Shown in pieces: positions 1 through 12,489 of a DNA stretch of 64,000 nt. The notes beneath the pieces were generated by a model that was not told where the DNA came from, did not search any database, and saw only the letters and a list, made by a program, of their open reading frames with translations. Origin of the DNA: Carnegiea gigantea (Eukaryota > Streptophyta > Magnoliopsida > Caryophyllales > Cactaceae); contig JAKOGI010000344.1 of assembly GCA_029747015.1 (NCBI GenBank), positions 346,001 to 410,000 on the forward strand. The letters are read 5' to 3'. Each line of letters starts with the position of its first letter. The first letter of the stretch is position 1. A program made the translations under genes and the position numbers.

Positions 1-623
1 TTTAGTACAAGGCCAACGTAAGCCCATGTCATTTGATTGCTTCTAGCACTAATTCATCTGTCCTTGAATCTCTATATTCCGTAACATTACTTGCCCTGCA
101 AATACTCCACTTTTTGTAGCTATATCATATCATTTCGGGCACCTTTATAATTTTAACATATTCTTAAAATTCTATTTTCCAAAATGTTTTTATGGCTCCA
201 TGAGAAACAAGCTAGGTGCTTTAAGGGGTAAGAATGCAAACATGTAGATCTCCCTAAACCTTACCTTGGCAGGATCATGAAAGAATGCCAAACATGCACC
301 AAACGGAGGCAAAGAACAAGAAACCATCATGTCCTCAAGTAATCAATCATGAATAATTATATCAACACGCTCCGGAAAGCACTAACATTGCTGGTAATGA
401 AGCACTGGTTCAACGAAGCCTGGATGCTCAACATGAAAAAGCTTTGCCACAAAATAATTGGGGACAACCATTCAGCTTCTTCACACCAGAAAGTAAGAAG
501 ATGAACCATACAAAACACTACTCCGAAACAGGAGATGGGTAAAACGAGATAGCATGCAGTTCCACTTGGGTATTGTCAAATATATCACCCTTATAGTTAT
601 ACCATAATAGCAATCTCATATAC
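1..623 (-). other. SGR2 intron 4 (partial)
   Basis: The donor site CAG|GTATATG follows exon 4 at 623 on the minus strand. I found no further SGR2-like peptide between here and the window edge, so exon 5 probably lies outside. Nothing else is recognisable in this stretch. Confidence 0.6.
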
Positions 624-3600
624 CTGTCTGCAATATGCAAACTCTAATTGTTCAGCAACATCTTCCCGTAGAGGAAACCAATCAATACCTCCATTTTGCG
701 CAAACCAATGGCCTCTTAAAACACGCCGATTTTCCCCATTCCAATACACAGGAAAGCTGTGTCTTTTGACCAAATCTACCTGCGGTAATTCATATATCCA
801 GCATTGAGTAAAGATCCCAATGGTTTAGCAGAGAATCGACATGCTCAATCCATGAAGTTCAATCAAGGCAACAGAACAAACAAGCTGAGAAGACTCCTTT
901 CATTATTTCCATTAAAATCAAGTTTAAGAGTGATTCTAATCTATCAATTCACTTATAACTGTGGATTCCAGACTATATTCAGAATGAATCCACATTTGAT
1001 AATGAAGAAGCTCATACCTACATGTCATCTCAGCATTGTTAGGTCTATCTTAGCCAGCCAAAACTTAAACACCTATACACGGAAGAAGGTAAAGCAACTC
1101 GGTAGGTCATGTAATAATGCATAATTGCATTAAAACTCAACAATTCTATTTTTGATATCTATTTAGCATTCCCTGTTTCAAAAGGTTCATACTAAATCTG
1201 CATTTCAGGCTATAATTTCAAAGTTTTTCGAATTTTCTAATGACATAGCCCAAGTAATCAGGTTATGACAAAATTAAATCACATTTCTATTTTGATTCTA
1301 GCCATTTCTAAGTTCCCCAGCTGCTGGTTTGACACCCCCCCCCCCCCAAAAAAAAAAAAAAAAGGACAGAGAGAGATGTGTGGAAAGAGAAGTGCCCAAC
1401 AGCCCAGCATTACACTCAGCACAACTGGAGGATATTGTATCAAGAATTCAAGCGCCTTTTTTTTTTTTTTTGGGGGGGGGGGGGACGTATAGTTGGAGTC
1501 AAATTTTCAATTGTATTACAAAGTTACTTCATCGGATTTGGTTGATAAGACTAGTTACCAAAGCTTGAGCACATCATGACTCTGTTTTTTTTGGGTTTTG
1601 GGGGGGGTATATTGGAGTCTTTTCAATTGTATTACAAAGTTACTTCGTTGGATTTGGTTGATAGGACTAGTTACTAGAGCTTGAGCACATGATGACTTTG
1701 GTACATAGACATTTTTGAACATGGGCGACATCTCCCCATAAGTTTTGACATTCCTAATAATAAAAATAAAAGAAAACGCACCAAGATTGCACTCCAGCTA
1801 GACCACCTTACCAATACCTTGGCAAAAACAATTTGTCAGTACAACTGGGTAAGCTTTTTTTTTTGGTTTTTTGGGGCGGGGGGGGGGCTGTCACCATCCA
1901 AGCCAAACTATATTTTAAGGGGGAAAAAATACAAAAGAAAAAATGAAACAAGTACATGGCTTATCCTTCTCACTCAGTTTGATAGCAAAACAAACAAACA
2001 AGCTTCTAGTGATACAATAGGGCACCAAGCCTAACACTTGCTTTTAGTAAAGCCTTGGAACAGCCTCATCAGGGATAGAAAACCCATTCTCTGTTGACTG
2101 ACTGTTACATTATCATAATCTCACTTACTACATCAGCTGCTCAATGAATGTTTTATGTGTAGATCCTCATTCTCTTCCATTAATTCAATCTTAAGTGCCC
2201 CACCACACACTCCCCCCCCCCCCCAAAAAAAAACCAAAACAAAACAAAAAACCGAAAAAAGAACCACTCATGAAGTGATGACATTATCGGTAGAGCAGAT
2301 GAGTGTTTACAGCACTATTGCCTCTTGTTGATTCACATTTCACAACATTGCCTCAACCATCTATAAACAACAGTCGACTGAATCCGCATATTCACGCGCC
2401 AAAACAATATGGGACATCTTTTTGTTGATCCTTAAAACCCCAATGGCACAGCCGTTCCACGTCCAACATCTCCAAGCTAGTCAGAACACATTTTCTTATC
2501 ATCAAACTGAAAGTTGCAGCAAGCAGGATTCGTTCTCATAGACAAGGTCTCAAGAGCGGGTTATGGCCTCCATCCCAAAAAGAATAATCACTATTGGGAT
2601 GTCCGACAATATTCTCTATTCTCTAAAACAAAGAAGTCATAACCAAATTTCTCAAATTGTGCTTTTCGAAAATTGGAAAAACACTAACTCTGAAAAGAGA
2701 ACAAGCTCAAAAAGACAATTGCCCAGTCAACCTCTGAGCAACACTTTTGGTAGGATAAGATGGTTTAATAGTTACATTATGTTATATACAGAAAGCAAAA
2801 TCATCTTATTTCTTGAACCCTATGAAAAGTCAAAGAGGACACTGTTTATGAACAAAGGATGTGAGAAATAAATAAGATAAATAAGGTCACTAATTGCAAA
2901 ACAAGCCTCTCATTTGATAGTATCCACAACTGACAATGTAATGGCAAGAAACTTTCAGCTAAAGGCTTGAATAAAATTACACTAACAATACAAAGGCTAG
3001 CAACTACTCGGACCAAAAAAGGCTACTACAATTTGAAGTTTAACAAATATCAATAATCACCAGAGATGTTACGTCAAAATCTGAGGGTCCAACAGCCTCT
3101 TGCCACACAGGGGTAATGCTACGTACACTTATGACCACACCAACCCCCCCCCAAAAAAAAAAATCCAAAAAAAAGAAACAAAAAAAAGAAAGAAAAAGAA
3201 AACAAAAGCCCAGCACAATTTGAAGTTCTAATACTTCCCAAGAAAGGCTCCAAGTAGTTGGTTAGTTGGCTCGAGAACTTTTGTCAAAATTGCTTAGTGC
3301 CCTTCGCAATTCTCTTGGTGGAATACTTGAATACACCATAAATCATATAGAGTCTTATAAAATGGTCAATCATTGCAGAACACACCAACTAATGTGATGT
3401 TTGGTTGAATGTAATCTAATGCATCTAATCTTATAATGCAATCATGATTACATAGCTTGTGATAATCATATTTACAAAGTAGTTGTTATTTGAAATACTC
3501 TCTTGCAACCAAACAAGATAATGGGAATACAATTACAAAATTGTTTGCATTACAAGGTCGTTGACATCCAACCAAATATTACCTAAGCCTAAGGTCAATC

Positions 3601-6600
3601 AACGTAGAATTTGAATTGTTTTTTTTTTTTTTTTTTTTTGATAAGTACTTTGGTTTTTTACAAATTGGTAGGCCAAAAACAATTAGCATAAACACGTTCT
3701 AGAACATACTGTTCAATCGAAAGAGTTGACACATCAGAACAAAGCAGATTCTCCATGCCTAGGTGGTTGGCCAGGTATAGCCTTCATGTTTTAGCGGTCC
3801 TATGTGTCCATCCAAATCTAACACTCAGCTTCCTACTAATCCACCACAGTTTTTGACAATCTGTGCCAGTTAGCCTAAGGGATTTACCTATATGTGTTTA
3901 GTTCTGGAAAGAGCAGAAGTATCTTACAGTTATCCATTAACACTCTACCAATATGGAGTAATAAAGATTCCTGCCTATGTTTTGCAACTTGTAACCAATC
4001 TATTAGAGGTTGCAGTGTTTAAGAGTTCATAAACATTAGTCAACATATCCTAACAATGCACCTAGGGAAGCCAATCAATTGATTCCTCCAACTTCCAAGT
4101 AAACCTACTGACAACTGAGTACTGACAAATAACATAAATGTAAGCACTTCATCAAAAATTTCATATTAATGTGTCAAATGTAACCCATCACTGGATGCAT
4201 CCTAGTTTCCAAGTGGCAACAATGGATATTCTTCAGTCACTCACTGAAACATGTTTCTCCTACTTTGTGCAGGATTCACCATTACTGATCACTCTAAACT
4301 GCCTATCTCATTAGATTGTATCTCTCAATCCGCCATCATTATGCGGCAATGCCTTCCTATTCCTAGATTTACAACTTTCCCCAGTCCCCCTGGCACCCTT
4401 TCTCTACAGCTCTTTCTTAGTGAAGGAGCTAATTCACATAATTCTGGATCTTCTTATCTATCTATCTATCCATCACAACTGCAACACCTTCAGGCAAAAT
4501 TTCTTTGCTATTTTAATGAAGTGCTTCATTCATATGTGGGTACTTCCCACCAAATGTATTGAATGTTCCTGGTGATGAAACTGTATACTACTGGGCGATT
4601 CAAGGATCCCTCTCGACCTCAGGAAAGTAGATCATAGTAAAGGGCCTCTTTTCTCCCATGGTATGCCTATGAAATGATCTCAATTATTGGGTCACCAACA
4701 GTAACTCACAGAAAGATTTGCACAATCTTCCAAATGAAATACTAATCTGGCATTGATAAGGTGCTGATTGCAGTGGACAACATGAAGACTATCAAACAAG
4801 TGAAAAATATGACGGCTGGCTCAAGTATCTCCTCAGAAAGGCAGCACTATAAGGTTAATCATAATCATTAACATAAAAAAAAATACTAATAATACAAAAG
4901 CATAAAGTTGTGGAATGGCAAGGATACATAGGAACTAACAGACCTGAAGAAACTCCAATACAAAGTTAAACCTAGCATGCCAAATGCTCTTTACAGTAAA
5001 CAAATAAACAATGGGAAACTAATTCTTGAGTACGTAATAAGTTTTAAAAGCTCTTTTTGCCTCAACACACCCAAAATATGTCATTTTTGGATGCTCAAGC
5101 CAGAAGAAAGTCAGTCAAAAGTTAAAAATGCACTTATGGTCCCAAAGAAACAAGTAGCAGAAATATAGAAGCTGCTTGCTATATAGAATCAATATCTATC
5201 ACTCCTTCCAATGATGGAGAGAGAAACAGAAGAGGCAAAGAGACCCACAGGCATAATTGTGTCTGAAATCCCATTCTTCTGTCACTAAACTTCAACTTTT
5301 GGGCATGATTTTGTTTTCTCCCATAAGAAAATGGTTTGCACATGTGATGTAGATAGTCAGATTGAGATTGATCTTCAATTCCTTTACCATACACCGAACA
5401 TGGATTCCAATGTGACAAGGCCCAGGAGATCACTTTTTTTTAATCCTCCCTAAAAAAAATCCTTAATTTACAATCATTAAGTAAACGTTTGACCAAGTTT
5501 TGGCACCGTTCTGAGGACACAGCCTTAATGTCCTTCATTTGCTTGAGTATGTTTATTGAAACAGTATCCTTGGAGACAGATCCCTCTCCCTAACACTTAG
5601 ATGCAAAAACAGGGAGAAAAGAAAATAAAACTATAGCCAAAATTACTGCTTTTCACTAATGACCAGTAAGTCTAGTTTACAGCTAAACCATTTACTCTTT
5701 GTAACTAGATAATGTCAGTACCTCATAGAGGCCACCCTTGACAGGAACACCAACTCTCTCCTCCTCAACAGCATAGAGTTCAGATGTTTGAGGGTCTTCC
5801 CGCAAATCTGATGCAGTAGATGAACTAGTCTGTCCTTTCGGACCTTCACTGCATTCAGCATACTCCTTCCACCAGTAAGACAGTAATTTTTCCTCCCTCT
5901 GTCATGAGAAAGCATAAATAGGATACATAGATATGAGTTCAACTCATAAAAGGGAAAAATCAAAGCTATATTAAGCTACCGCAGCTTGAAAAATTAAAAT
6001 AAAAAGTAATTCCTTCTTGCCGATATTACAAAACTAGAAATAGATATTAAAACTTGCAGCATGGAATTATTTGACATCAGATCTCATAACGTGCAGAGAC
6101 TTATTATTGAAACACAAGGTAACTGACCTGCAAGAAAGATGCCTCAATTGCCAGAGAATCTCTCATACCAAATCGAAAATATTCTCCTTTACCAACAATC
6201 TCAGAGCGGGGAACAGAGGCTGCCAACTCTGTCCAAACACTAAATGTCAGAATGATAGAATGCAGTAGATACACAAGTTCAATCTAAGACACACAAATTA
6301 ATCTTCAAAAGAAGAGAAGAAGGTAATATAATGCTCTGAATAATTGTATTGGATAGAAAATCCCAAGACAACACAGATCGCATGACATTACTTTAGAGTT
6401 TAGACTACTTAATAGTATTTTAAATATACAATTTGGACTCTTTTAGAGTAGTTAGACCTCAAATTTGTCCTCCTGATGCATAAATGCACATAAAATAACA
6501 AACATAGTGTATCTAGGTTTTGAATATTACACAGAGGCACAGTAATAATCATTCATATTCTCAGTTCTGAGAGCAAGTGAAAGATCTCATCTAGTTCCTA

Positions 6601-7419
6601 ACTGTCCCACACACACATATCTTATGATCAGCAGCAATTTTTGCACATTCTCACTCCCCTACACCATCAAGATTTGAAAAGATCCTTCCAACAAAAAGCA
6701 CAAATTAATTGGATGATGACTTCAGGTAGAGTACTGTTCTGTCAGCCAGATCTTACAATGACAAAGTCTCTTAAATTTAATGAATGATGGTCTGCAACGG
6801 GCAAATATTTCCACTATCTGAACCCAGGGAAAACCATCCCAATCCCACCACAACCCCCCCCCCGGGCGAAAAAAAACAGAAGGAAAAACAAAACACACAG
6901 GGACACACACTTGCAAACACCCACAGTGCAATAGACATATGGCACAATAGTCATTGTTTATATCAATGAAGAACAATGAATCCTTGCCACACTTCCTTGA
7001 GCAATTGAACAGAACAAAGAAAGATAGGTGTACAGCGATAATAAGCACCCATTTGCCAACAAATAAAGCAAAAGCCCATTTAATCAATGTAGAATTAAAG
7101 CAGAACTTGCTCAAAAGCCAATCAAATTACACATAGTCATCAAAAACTCACCATTGATCCCCAAAGGTACCTTGCAAAAGTACCATCTAACATCACTACC
7201 ATCAGAAGGGCTTCTTGTCTGGGCAAGGTACTTCTGCCTACCCTCAAACTGCTCAATCTCATCTTCCAATCTTCGGATATTTGTCGGTGTGTTCTTCAAC
7301 AAATCAGGATTAGTCTCTTCAGCAAAGCCACCATTAGAACCACACCCACCATCATTTTTCTCTGAAACTGATACATTTGCTTCACCTTCACCAATTCTAC
7401 AATTCCCATCGGTGCTCAT
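624..7419 (-). CDS. SGR2: SGR2-type DDHD phospholipase A1, N-terminal part (exons 1-4)
   Basis: Four minus-strand exons join in frame with GT-AG borders: 7152-7419, 6128-6228, 5722-5898 and 624-779 (702 bp, 234 codons). Exon 1 starts at the ATG at 7419 and reads DLLKNTPTNIRRLEDEIEQF and RSPSDGSDVRWYFCKVPL; exon 2 has EYFRFGMRDSLAIEASFLQ; exon 3 has LLSYWWKEYAECSEGP and ERVGVPVKGGLYEV; exon 4 has FPVYWNGENRRVLRGHWFA. I recognise these as the conserved start of plant SHOOT GRAVITROPISM 2. In Arabidopsis this is a vacuolar-membrane phospholipase A1-like protein needed for amyloplast movement and shoot gravitropism. The family protein is about 930 residues; the lipase serine and DDHD domain would be encoded by exons left of this window, so only the N-terminal quarter is visible. 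Introns are 923, 229 and 4942 bp. No frameshift or stop is seen, so the gene looks intact as far as it goes. Confidence 0.93.
1335..1484. repeat. Inverted homopolymer pair: C13A16 ... T15G13
   Basis: A run of 13 C then 16 A (1335-1363) is followed about 93 bp later by 15 T then 13 G (1457-1484). The arms are reverse complements over about 28 bp and could form a hairpin in DNA or pre-mRNA. It lies in SGR2 intron 3. Confidence 0.85.
1457..1701. repeat. Tandem duplication, about 120 bp, two diverged copies
   Basis: Copy 1 (1457-1583) and copy 2 (1584-1701) each begin with a poly(T)-poly(G) tract. They then share TTTTCAATTGTATTACAAAG, the GGATTTGGTTGATA block and GAGCACAT(C/G)ATGACT, with a few substitutions. 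Confidence 0.85.
3393..3583. mobile_element. Small Tourist/Harbinger-like MITE, 191 bp
   Basis: The ends are imperfect inverted repeats (15 of 19 positions match): TGTGATGTTTGGTTGAATG on the left and GGTAATATTTGGTTGGATG as the reverse complement of the right end. TAA flanks both sides (3390-3392 and 3584-3586), which fits the 3-bp TAA/TTA target duplication of PIF/Harbinger elements. There is no coding capacity. It lies in SGR2 intron 3. Confidence 0.65.
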
Positions 7420-8150
7420 ATTCAGAAACCCCTTACTTTTTGCCCCCTCAGAACCAATTCAAATAAAAAAAATACTCAGAATCTAAGCAAAACTCCCAAA
7501 TGGGTTATCCTTCTAGTGCTCAAACCCGAGATTCCACTTCAAATTCAGGTGGTTATACTACTACTAAACCAGTAGGTTCGGATGCGAAACAAAAGCAGTA
7601 AACAGAAGGTTAGCCCGAGAAATGAGAAAGCACCTTGCTTTGGAGTCCTTCTGAGTTGGAATGTGCTACCCAGAAGAGAAAAACGTACACGCAACGAACC
7701 CAACGTCAAAAACCCAGGACCGGGTTCAAATGGGCAACGGCTATTCAATCCAAATTATTATTAAAATTAGAGGATTTTGAGAATTGGGTTACCAATACGT
7801 CAAATTCCAAAAATTTAGGCTATGAGCTGGAAGGAGATGAGCAGAATGCAGAAAGTGAGAGGGACAGAGAGTAGAAACGTTGGCGATGGAAGGGAGGGAA
7901 TCACATGGTCCTTTCATTCATGTCTGAGGGGAGGATGTTGAGGACGAAGTAGATGTTGATTGTTGAATGACAGGTGGGAAGACTGGCGGTTGCATTGCTG
8001 TGTGTTGCCGAGTTAGTTGTTCGATTTGCCAAGTTGTGTGTTGAGCAGCTTGAACCCGGACGAACGGCATCACTAGTTTACACGTCCCCTTCGTGAGCCA
8101 ACAAGCCGCATCCGCATTTATAGGTCAACACTCCAGATTTTTATAAATAG
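7420..8150 (-). promoter_or_regulatory. SGR2 5' UTR and probable core promoter
   Basis: This is the stretch upstream of the SGR2 ATG at 7419. A TATAAAT motif on the minus strand at 8116-8122 and a TATTTATAAAAA stretch near 8140 are TATA-box candidates. The less AT-rich, CT-rich sequence from about 7500 to 8090 fits a transcribed leader. Short upstream ATGs exist (for example at 7748 on the minus strand). The transcription start and any leader intron cannot be fixed from sequence alone. Confidence 0.4.
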
Positions 8151-8345
8151 GTATTTTTTATTGTGAAATATGTATTTTTAATTTTCAGTAGTTTCTTGTT
8201 CAAAAAAATAAAATTTTTGTAATCCAAATCGTGTTATTTTAGAGGAATCTATAGATTTAAATTTATAACATAAGTGTTGGATTAGAAAAGAAAACAAGTA
8301 TCAATTAGGGTATAAAGTAAAAACATTTTGATTATTTAAAACTAA

Positions 8346-9037
8346 GGCCCTGTTCTTTTCGTAGTTTAATCAACCCAACCCACACTCACCCACTCCTTCC
8401 CCCCTCTTCCCACTCCTTCCCACACTTAAAAAAAAAATATCACTCATTACCACACTCATCCACTCCTTCCCACACCTACATAAAACAACCATTTCTCATA
8501 TTTTGAAAATTTTTATAATTTACGTAATTGCGTGTACGAATAATCTGATAGCAATTATGAGCAGTTTTAATTTTTCGAAAGTTATGGAATAGTTTTTTTT
8601 TTTTTTTGTTATCGTTGGTTGCGAGATATTAGTTGTAGGTTAGAAAGCGTATATGGTTGTTACTGTGTATGTGATAAAATAATTTTCTGTACATCGTAAC
8701 CAATGACAGAAGTTGCAGATGTTTTTTTCCTACGTATAATTTTTTGGCATTGTTCGCAATTCGTGATAGAAAGTGTAGATGTATTGTAGTTGACATTATT
8801 TTTAGAAATTTTATGTTACTTGAAATTTATTTATTTATTTTGTTATTTTTATTTTTTATTTTGTTTATTTTTTATTTTTTATTTTTTGTTTTTGTATATT
8901 TGTATTTTTTGTTTTTTGTTTTTATTTTTGTATTTTTATATTTTATATTTTTATTTTTTTATTTTTTTTATTTTTTAAATTTTTAAATTTTTTATTTTTG
9001 TTTTTTATCTTTTATTTTTTATTTCTATTTTTTATTT

Positions 9038-9074
<37 letters not shown>

Positions 9075-9815
9075 TGTATTTAGTTTTATTTTTTATTTTA
9101 AATTTTTTTGTATTTATTTTTATTTTTTATTTTTTATTTTGCTGTATTTATTTTTTTATTTTTTTGATTTTTATTTTTTTATTCCAAAAAAACCTACGAA
9201 AAATTTCGCAAAAATAAAAAATAAAAAATAAATACAAAAAAATAAAAAATAGGATAATAAAAAATAAATAAATAATTAAAAAATTAAGACTAAAAAAATT
9301 TTAAAAATTTAAGAAAAATAAAAATAAAAAATAAAAAATTTAAAAATTTAAAAAATAACAATACAAAATAAAAAAATTTAAAAATTTTAAGAAAAATAAA
9401 AATAAAAAATAAAAAGAAAAAGTTAAAAAAATTTAAAAATAAAAAATAAAAAATAAAAAATAAAAAATAAAAAATAAAAATAAAAAGTAAAAAAATAAAA
9501 AATAAAAAAATAAAAAAATAAAAATACAAAAATAAAAAATAAAAAATAAGCACAATGAACAAAATAAAAAAGAATAAACAAAAATAAAAAAATTCATCAT
9601 CATTAATTACTATCACAATAAAATTATTACATTATAAAACAAAAAAATATTAATAACCAATACTTCAACTTCATTCAACTACATTTAACTTTTACTCACA
9701 CTCACCCACTCCTTCCCACACTTAAAGAAAAATATCACACTCACCCACTCCTTCTCCCCCTTTCCCACACTCATCCATCCCACACCCCTCATTTCCCACT
9801 GAAAAGAACAGGGCC
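8346..9815. mobile_element. Foldback PIF/Harbinger-like MITE, 1.47 kb
   Basis: The terminal inverted repeat is perfect over 15 bp: GGCCCTGTTCTTTTC at 8346-8360 and its reverse complement at 9801-9815. TAA flanks both ends (8343-8345 and 9816-9818), the target duplication expected for Harbinger/Tourist elements. The interior is extreme. About 8820-9180 is almost only runs of T4-6 broken by A or G, and about 9185-9600 is almost only A3-6 broken by T, so the element can fold into a giant A/T stem. Subterminal C-rich repeats of the CACTCACCCACTCCTTCC type occur at both ends in the same orientation, not inverted. Long open frames inside (F/Y/L-rich) come from the low-complexity sequence and are not genes. 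Confidence 0.85.
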
Positions 9816-10896
9816 TAACTAGAGAAGATCTCAATTCTAACATTTCTGACCAATCTTGTTGATTAAGGATATATTGTTGCAGGACATGTTAGATTTTATA
9901 TTATGATAATGATAATTGATAAGTAAGGTAAACAAGTCAACTTAGTCAGCTACATGTTCACGTCATGTATTCAAACGCAAGTCGTGTAACCTCCTGAAAC
10001 ACACAAAGCATGTCCAAACAGTGGACTACATAACTTGACTGTGTAAATAGACATGGGCCATATAGCCAAGCTTTATATATAGTGTCGACCAACTTGTGAG
10101 TTGCGACAATTTGCAAAAGATATGGTTGGACCGTGTACAAAAACATGGACCACGTACTCGAAGTCTTTTTCTTATGATTTTGGAAGTGATGGTCATCTAG
10201 GGGAGGAATTTATTTTCAGGATTCATAGCAGCTCTCCCATCATCAAAACTCAATCCAAAGAGCCAAAGAGCCATAGAAACTTTTGTCCATAATTAACTCA
10301 GCCCGTAGTGGACATTATTCAATCTTGTGCCTTTTGTAGCTAGACAAAGGGGATAGGGGGAAGTTGCAAATTGGCCTAAGTCGAATATGAATATGTTCTC
10401 TTTCCAATAAATCAAGTTTCACATTATTTGGACATCATTTGGTTGTTCAAATAATATCAAAATCTAAATATTGTAGTTGCATCCTAGACCTTGCACATGT
10501 CTCTTTTTGTGCACCTCATTCCTTACTCTTCCATCCAAAGCTCTTTGATGAGTTTCAATTGACTTATATCTTAGTTTAGAAGTTACCTAAATAATGTTGC
10601 GTGTAACACAAAGTCAATTGTGCCATTGGAAATAGCCAACAAAGTTATATGTGTATATCTGCTCAAATTGCAGCACATGGTATCAAAATGAATGAATTTT
10701 AGCTCATGGAAATCTAATGATCTGAAAGTTGATCAATGAATATGTATTTATTGAATATATCTATGCCATCATATCATGGCAAAATACATTGATATGACTT
10801 TTTGTTACATTGTTCAAAAGTTGTTGGATCAAGCCCATCATATTCACAACTATTAGTTGACATATAAGTTAAAATGGGAAAAGGAAGACACAAAAT

Positions 10897-10992
10897 AATG
10901 ATAATAATAATAATAATAATAACAACAACAACAACAGCAACAACAACAACAATAATAATAATAATAACAACAACAACAACAATAATAATAAT
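10897..10992. repeat. Compound (AAT)n/(AAC)n microsatellite
   Basis: Alternating blocks of AAT and AAC trinucleotides with one AGC interruption, about 95 bp. Confidence 0.95.
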
Positions 10993-11461
10993 TCATCTCT
11001 TTTCCTAACAATTTATTCCTTAAAAACACATACCAACGGCCTCGCTTACAATTTATCCATTATTTATGTCTTCTGAACGTGATAAATCCTTTTCCCTCTT
11101 TCTTTACCAATTTTCTAATTTAGGAAATGGCACTCTTATCATCACTATATCTCGTTTTAGTGTCCTTCCTCCTTTGTGCTTAGTGCTTACCTCTTGGTAT
11201 TGGCCATCATTTTCCTCCTTGTTATTCCCATCCATTTAGACCCCTCCCCCCCCCAAATTCAGGCACTTTAATTTCCCAACTTTCTTCCCTGTGACTGGCA
11301 ATATAATGATTGGGATGTAAACAGATGAAATGAATAGGATGTCAGGATCAAAGTATAAAGGAATGGAAGAGATAGTTTAAATGAGAGGTTAGTTATTTTG
11401 CTATAGGCAAATTTCATTTAAGCCACTAAGTATACAGTATATCTTTCTTCTTCTACTAATA

Positions 11462-11579
11462 CTGATTTTTCAACAGAATTATTGATTATATTGCACACTC
11501 ATATAGAAAGTAAAATATGACTGATTTTTCAACAGAATTATTGATTATATTGCACACTCATATAGAAAGTAAAATATGA
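11462..11579. repeat. Exact 59-bp tandem duplication
   Basis: The 59-bp unit beginning CTGATTTTTCAACAG occurs at 11462-11520 and again at 11521-11579 with no difference, so the duplication is recent or an assembly artefact. Confidence 0.95.
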
Positions 11580-12489
11580 CGCTTTTTTACCAGATAATCT
11601 AGTCTCTGCTCCTCAACTAGTGTGCATTTGTTGGATGCTTCTTTTTAAATCTTCAATGTTTCGGAGTACGTTATATTTTCTTTTTTGGGGAATTGAATTT
11701 TGTTCTGGTTATTATTTAGAGCATGAACATTTTATTATTTAGAACATGAACATTGATTACATATTATGCGTTAAAGATGCATGCAAAATTTTGAACATGG
11801 TATGCATATATCAAAGTCAAGCATGTAAAAAATTAAATATGGCATGAAAAAAACGCAAAAGTCTGAACATGACATGCAAAAATTTTAATCAAAAAAATTA
11901 ACATCATTTCAAAAAATGGACTGAAAACATAGATACTTTTAGTATATCAAAGAGACAGCGATAATATACCCCATCACAATTTTCCCAACAAAAAACTATT
12001 TTTTAAGATTGTATTCAAAAATGATACAAGCAAGGAAGACATTGGTGTACTTAGTGAACCTCACTTGATATCATACTAGGAATCATACAATTTCTAATTA
12101 TCTTCTCTATTCATATGTACTTTTACTAGATTGCAATTGTTCTAACTCAAAATTGATATACTTCACTTCCATGAAGCATCTACATTTGGCTTGTAATATA
12201 CATTAGTTTAGGATATTTATTTGTATTTTCTTTATTTTGCAAGAAAATCTCAATATTTCAAGATACATGAAAATGTCACAAATAAAAGAATTGGGCTCAC
12301 AACTCCCAACATTGTCCAAATTAATCGTCCAATTGAGGACACATGTTGTATTGTGATGACAGCAAGCTTCAATTCAACTCTCACTTTCACGCATTCCTAG
12401 TTAATTTTCCAATTCTAAACTCCAAATCAGCGACTCCCAGCTCTCCGCACTGCCACCGCCCACTGGTTGCCCGCACTAATGCCGCCGGT

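Larger units (their letters stand above)
780..5721 (-). other. SGR2 intron 3 (4.9 kb)
   Basis: This unusually long intron separates exon 3 (phase 0) from exon 4. It contains a small MITE at 3393-3583, a local duplication at 1457-1701, and poly(C)-poly(A) or poly(T)-poly(G) tracts near 1335, 1457, 1586, 1855, 2215 and 3145. Short open frames inside it, such as 2563-2871, 4251-4562 and 5179-5433 (minus), show no recognisable domain and I treat them as chance. Confidence 0.75.
9819..12489. other. Intergenic region
   Basis: No gene is recognised between the foldback MITE and kinase gene A. It holds a trinucleotide microsatellite (10897-10992), an exact 59-bp tandem duplication (11462-11579) and AT-rich sequence with several short repeats of an AACATG(A/G) type around 11720-11880. 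Confidence 0.6.

Noticed and set aside
5179..5433. 84-codon minus-strand frame in the SGR2 intron, tested as a possible extra SGR2 exon
   Set aside because: No similarity to SGR2, and exon 3 joins exon 4 in phase without it.
8744..9616. Long F/Y/L-rich open frames on both strands
   Set aside because: They are translations of T-run and A-run low-complexity sequence inside the foldback element, with no domain and no codon structure.
10897..10992. Repeat array considered as a CRISPR-like or satellite array
   Set aside because: It is a plain trinucleotide microsatellite without spacers.
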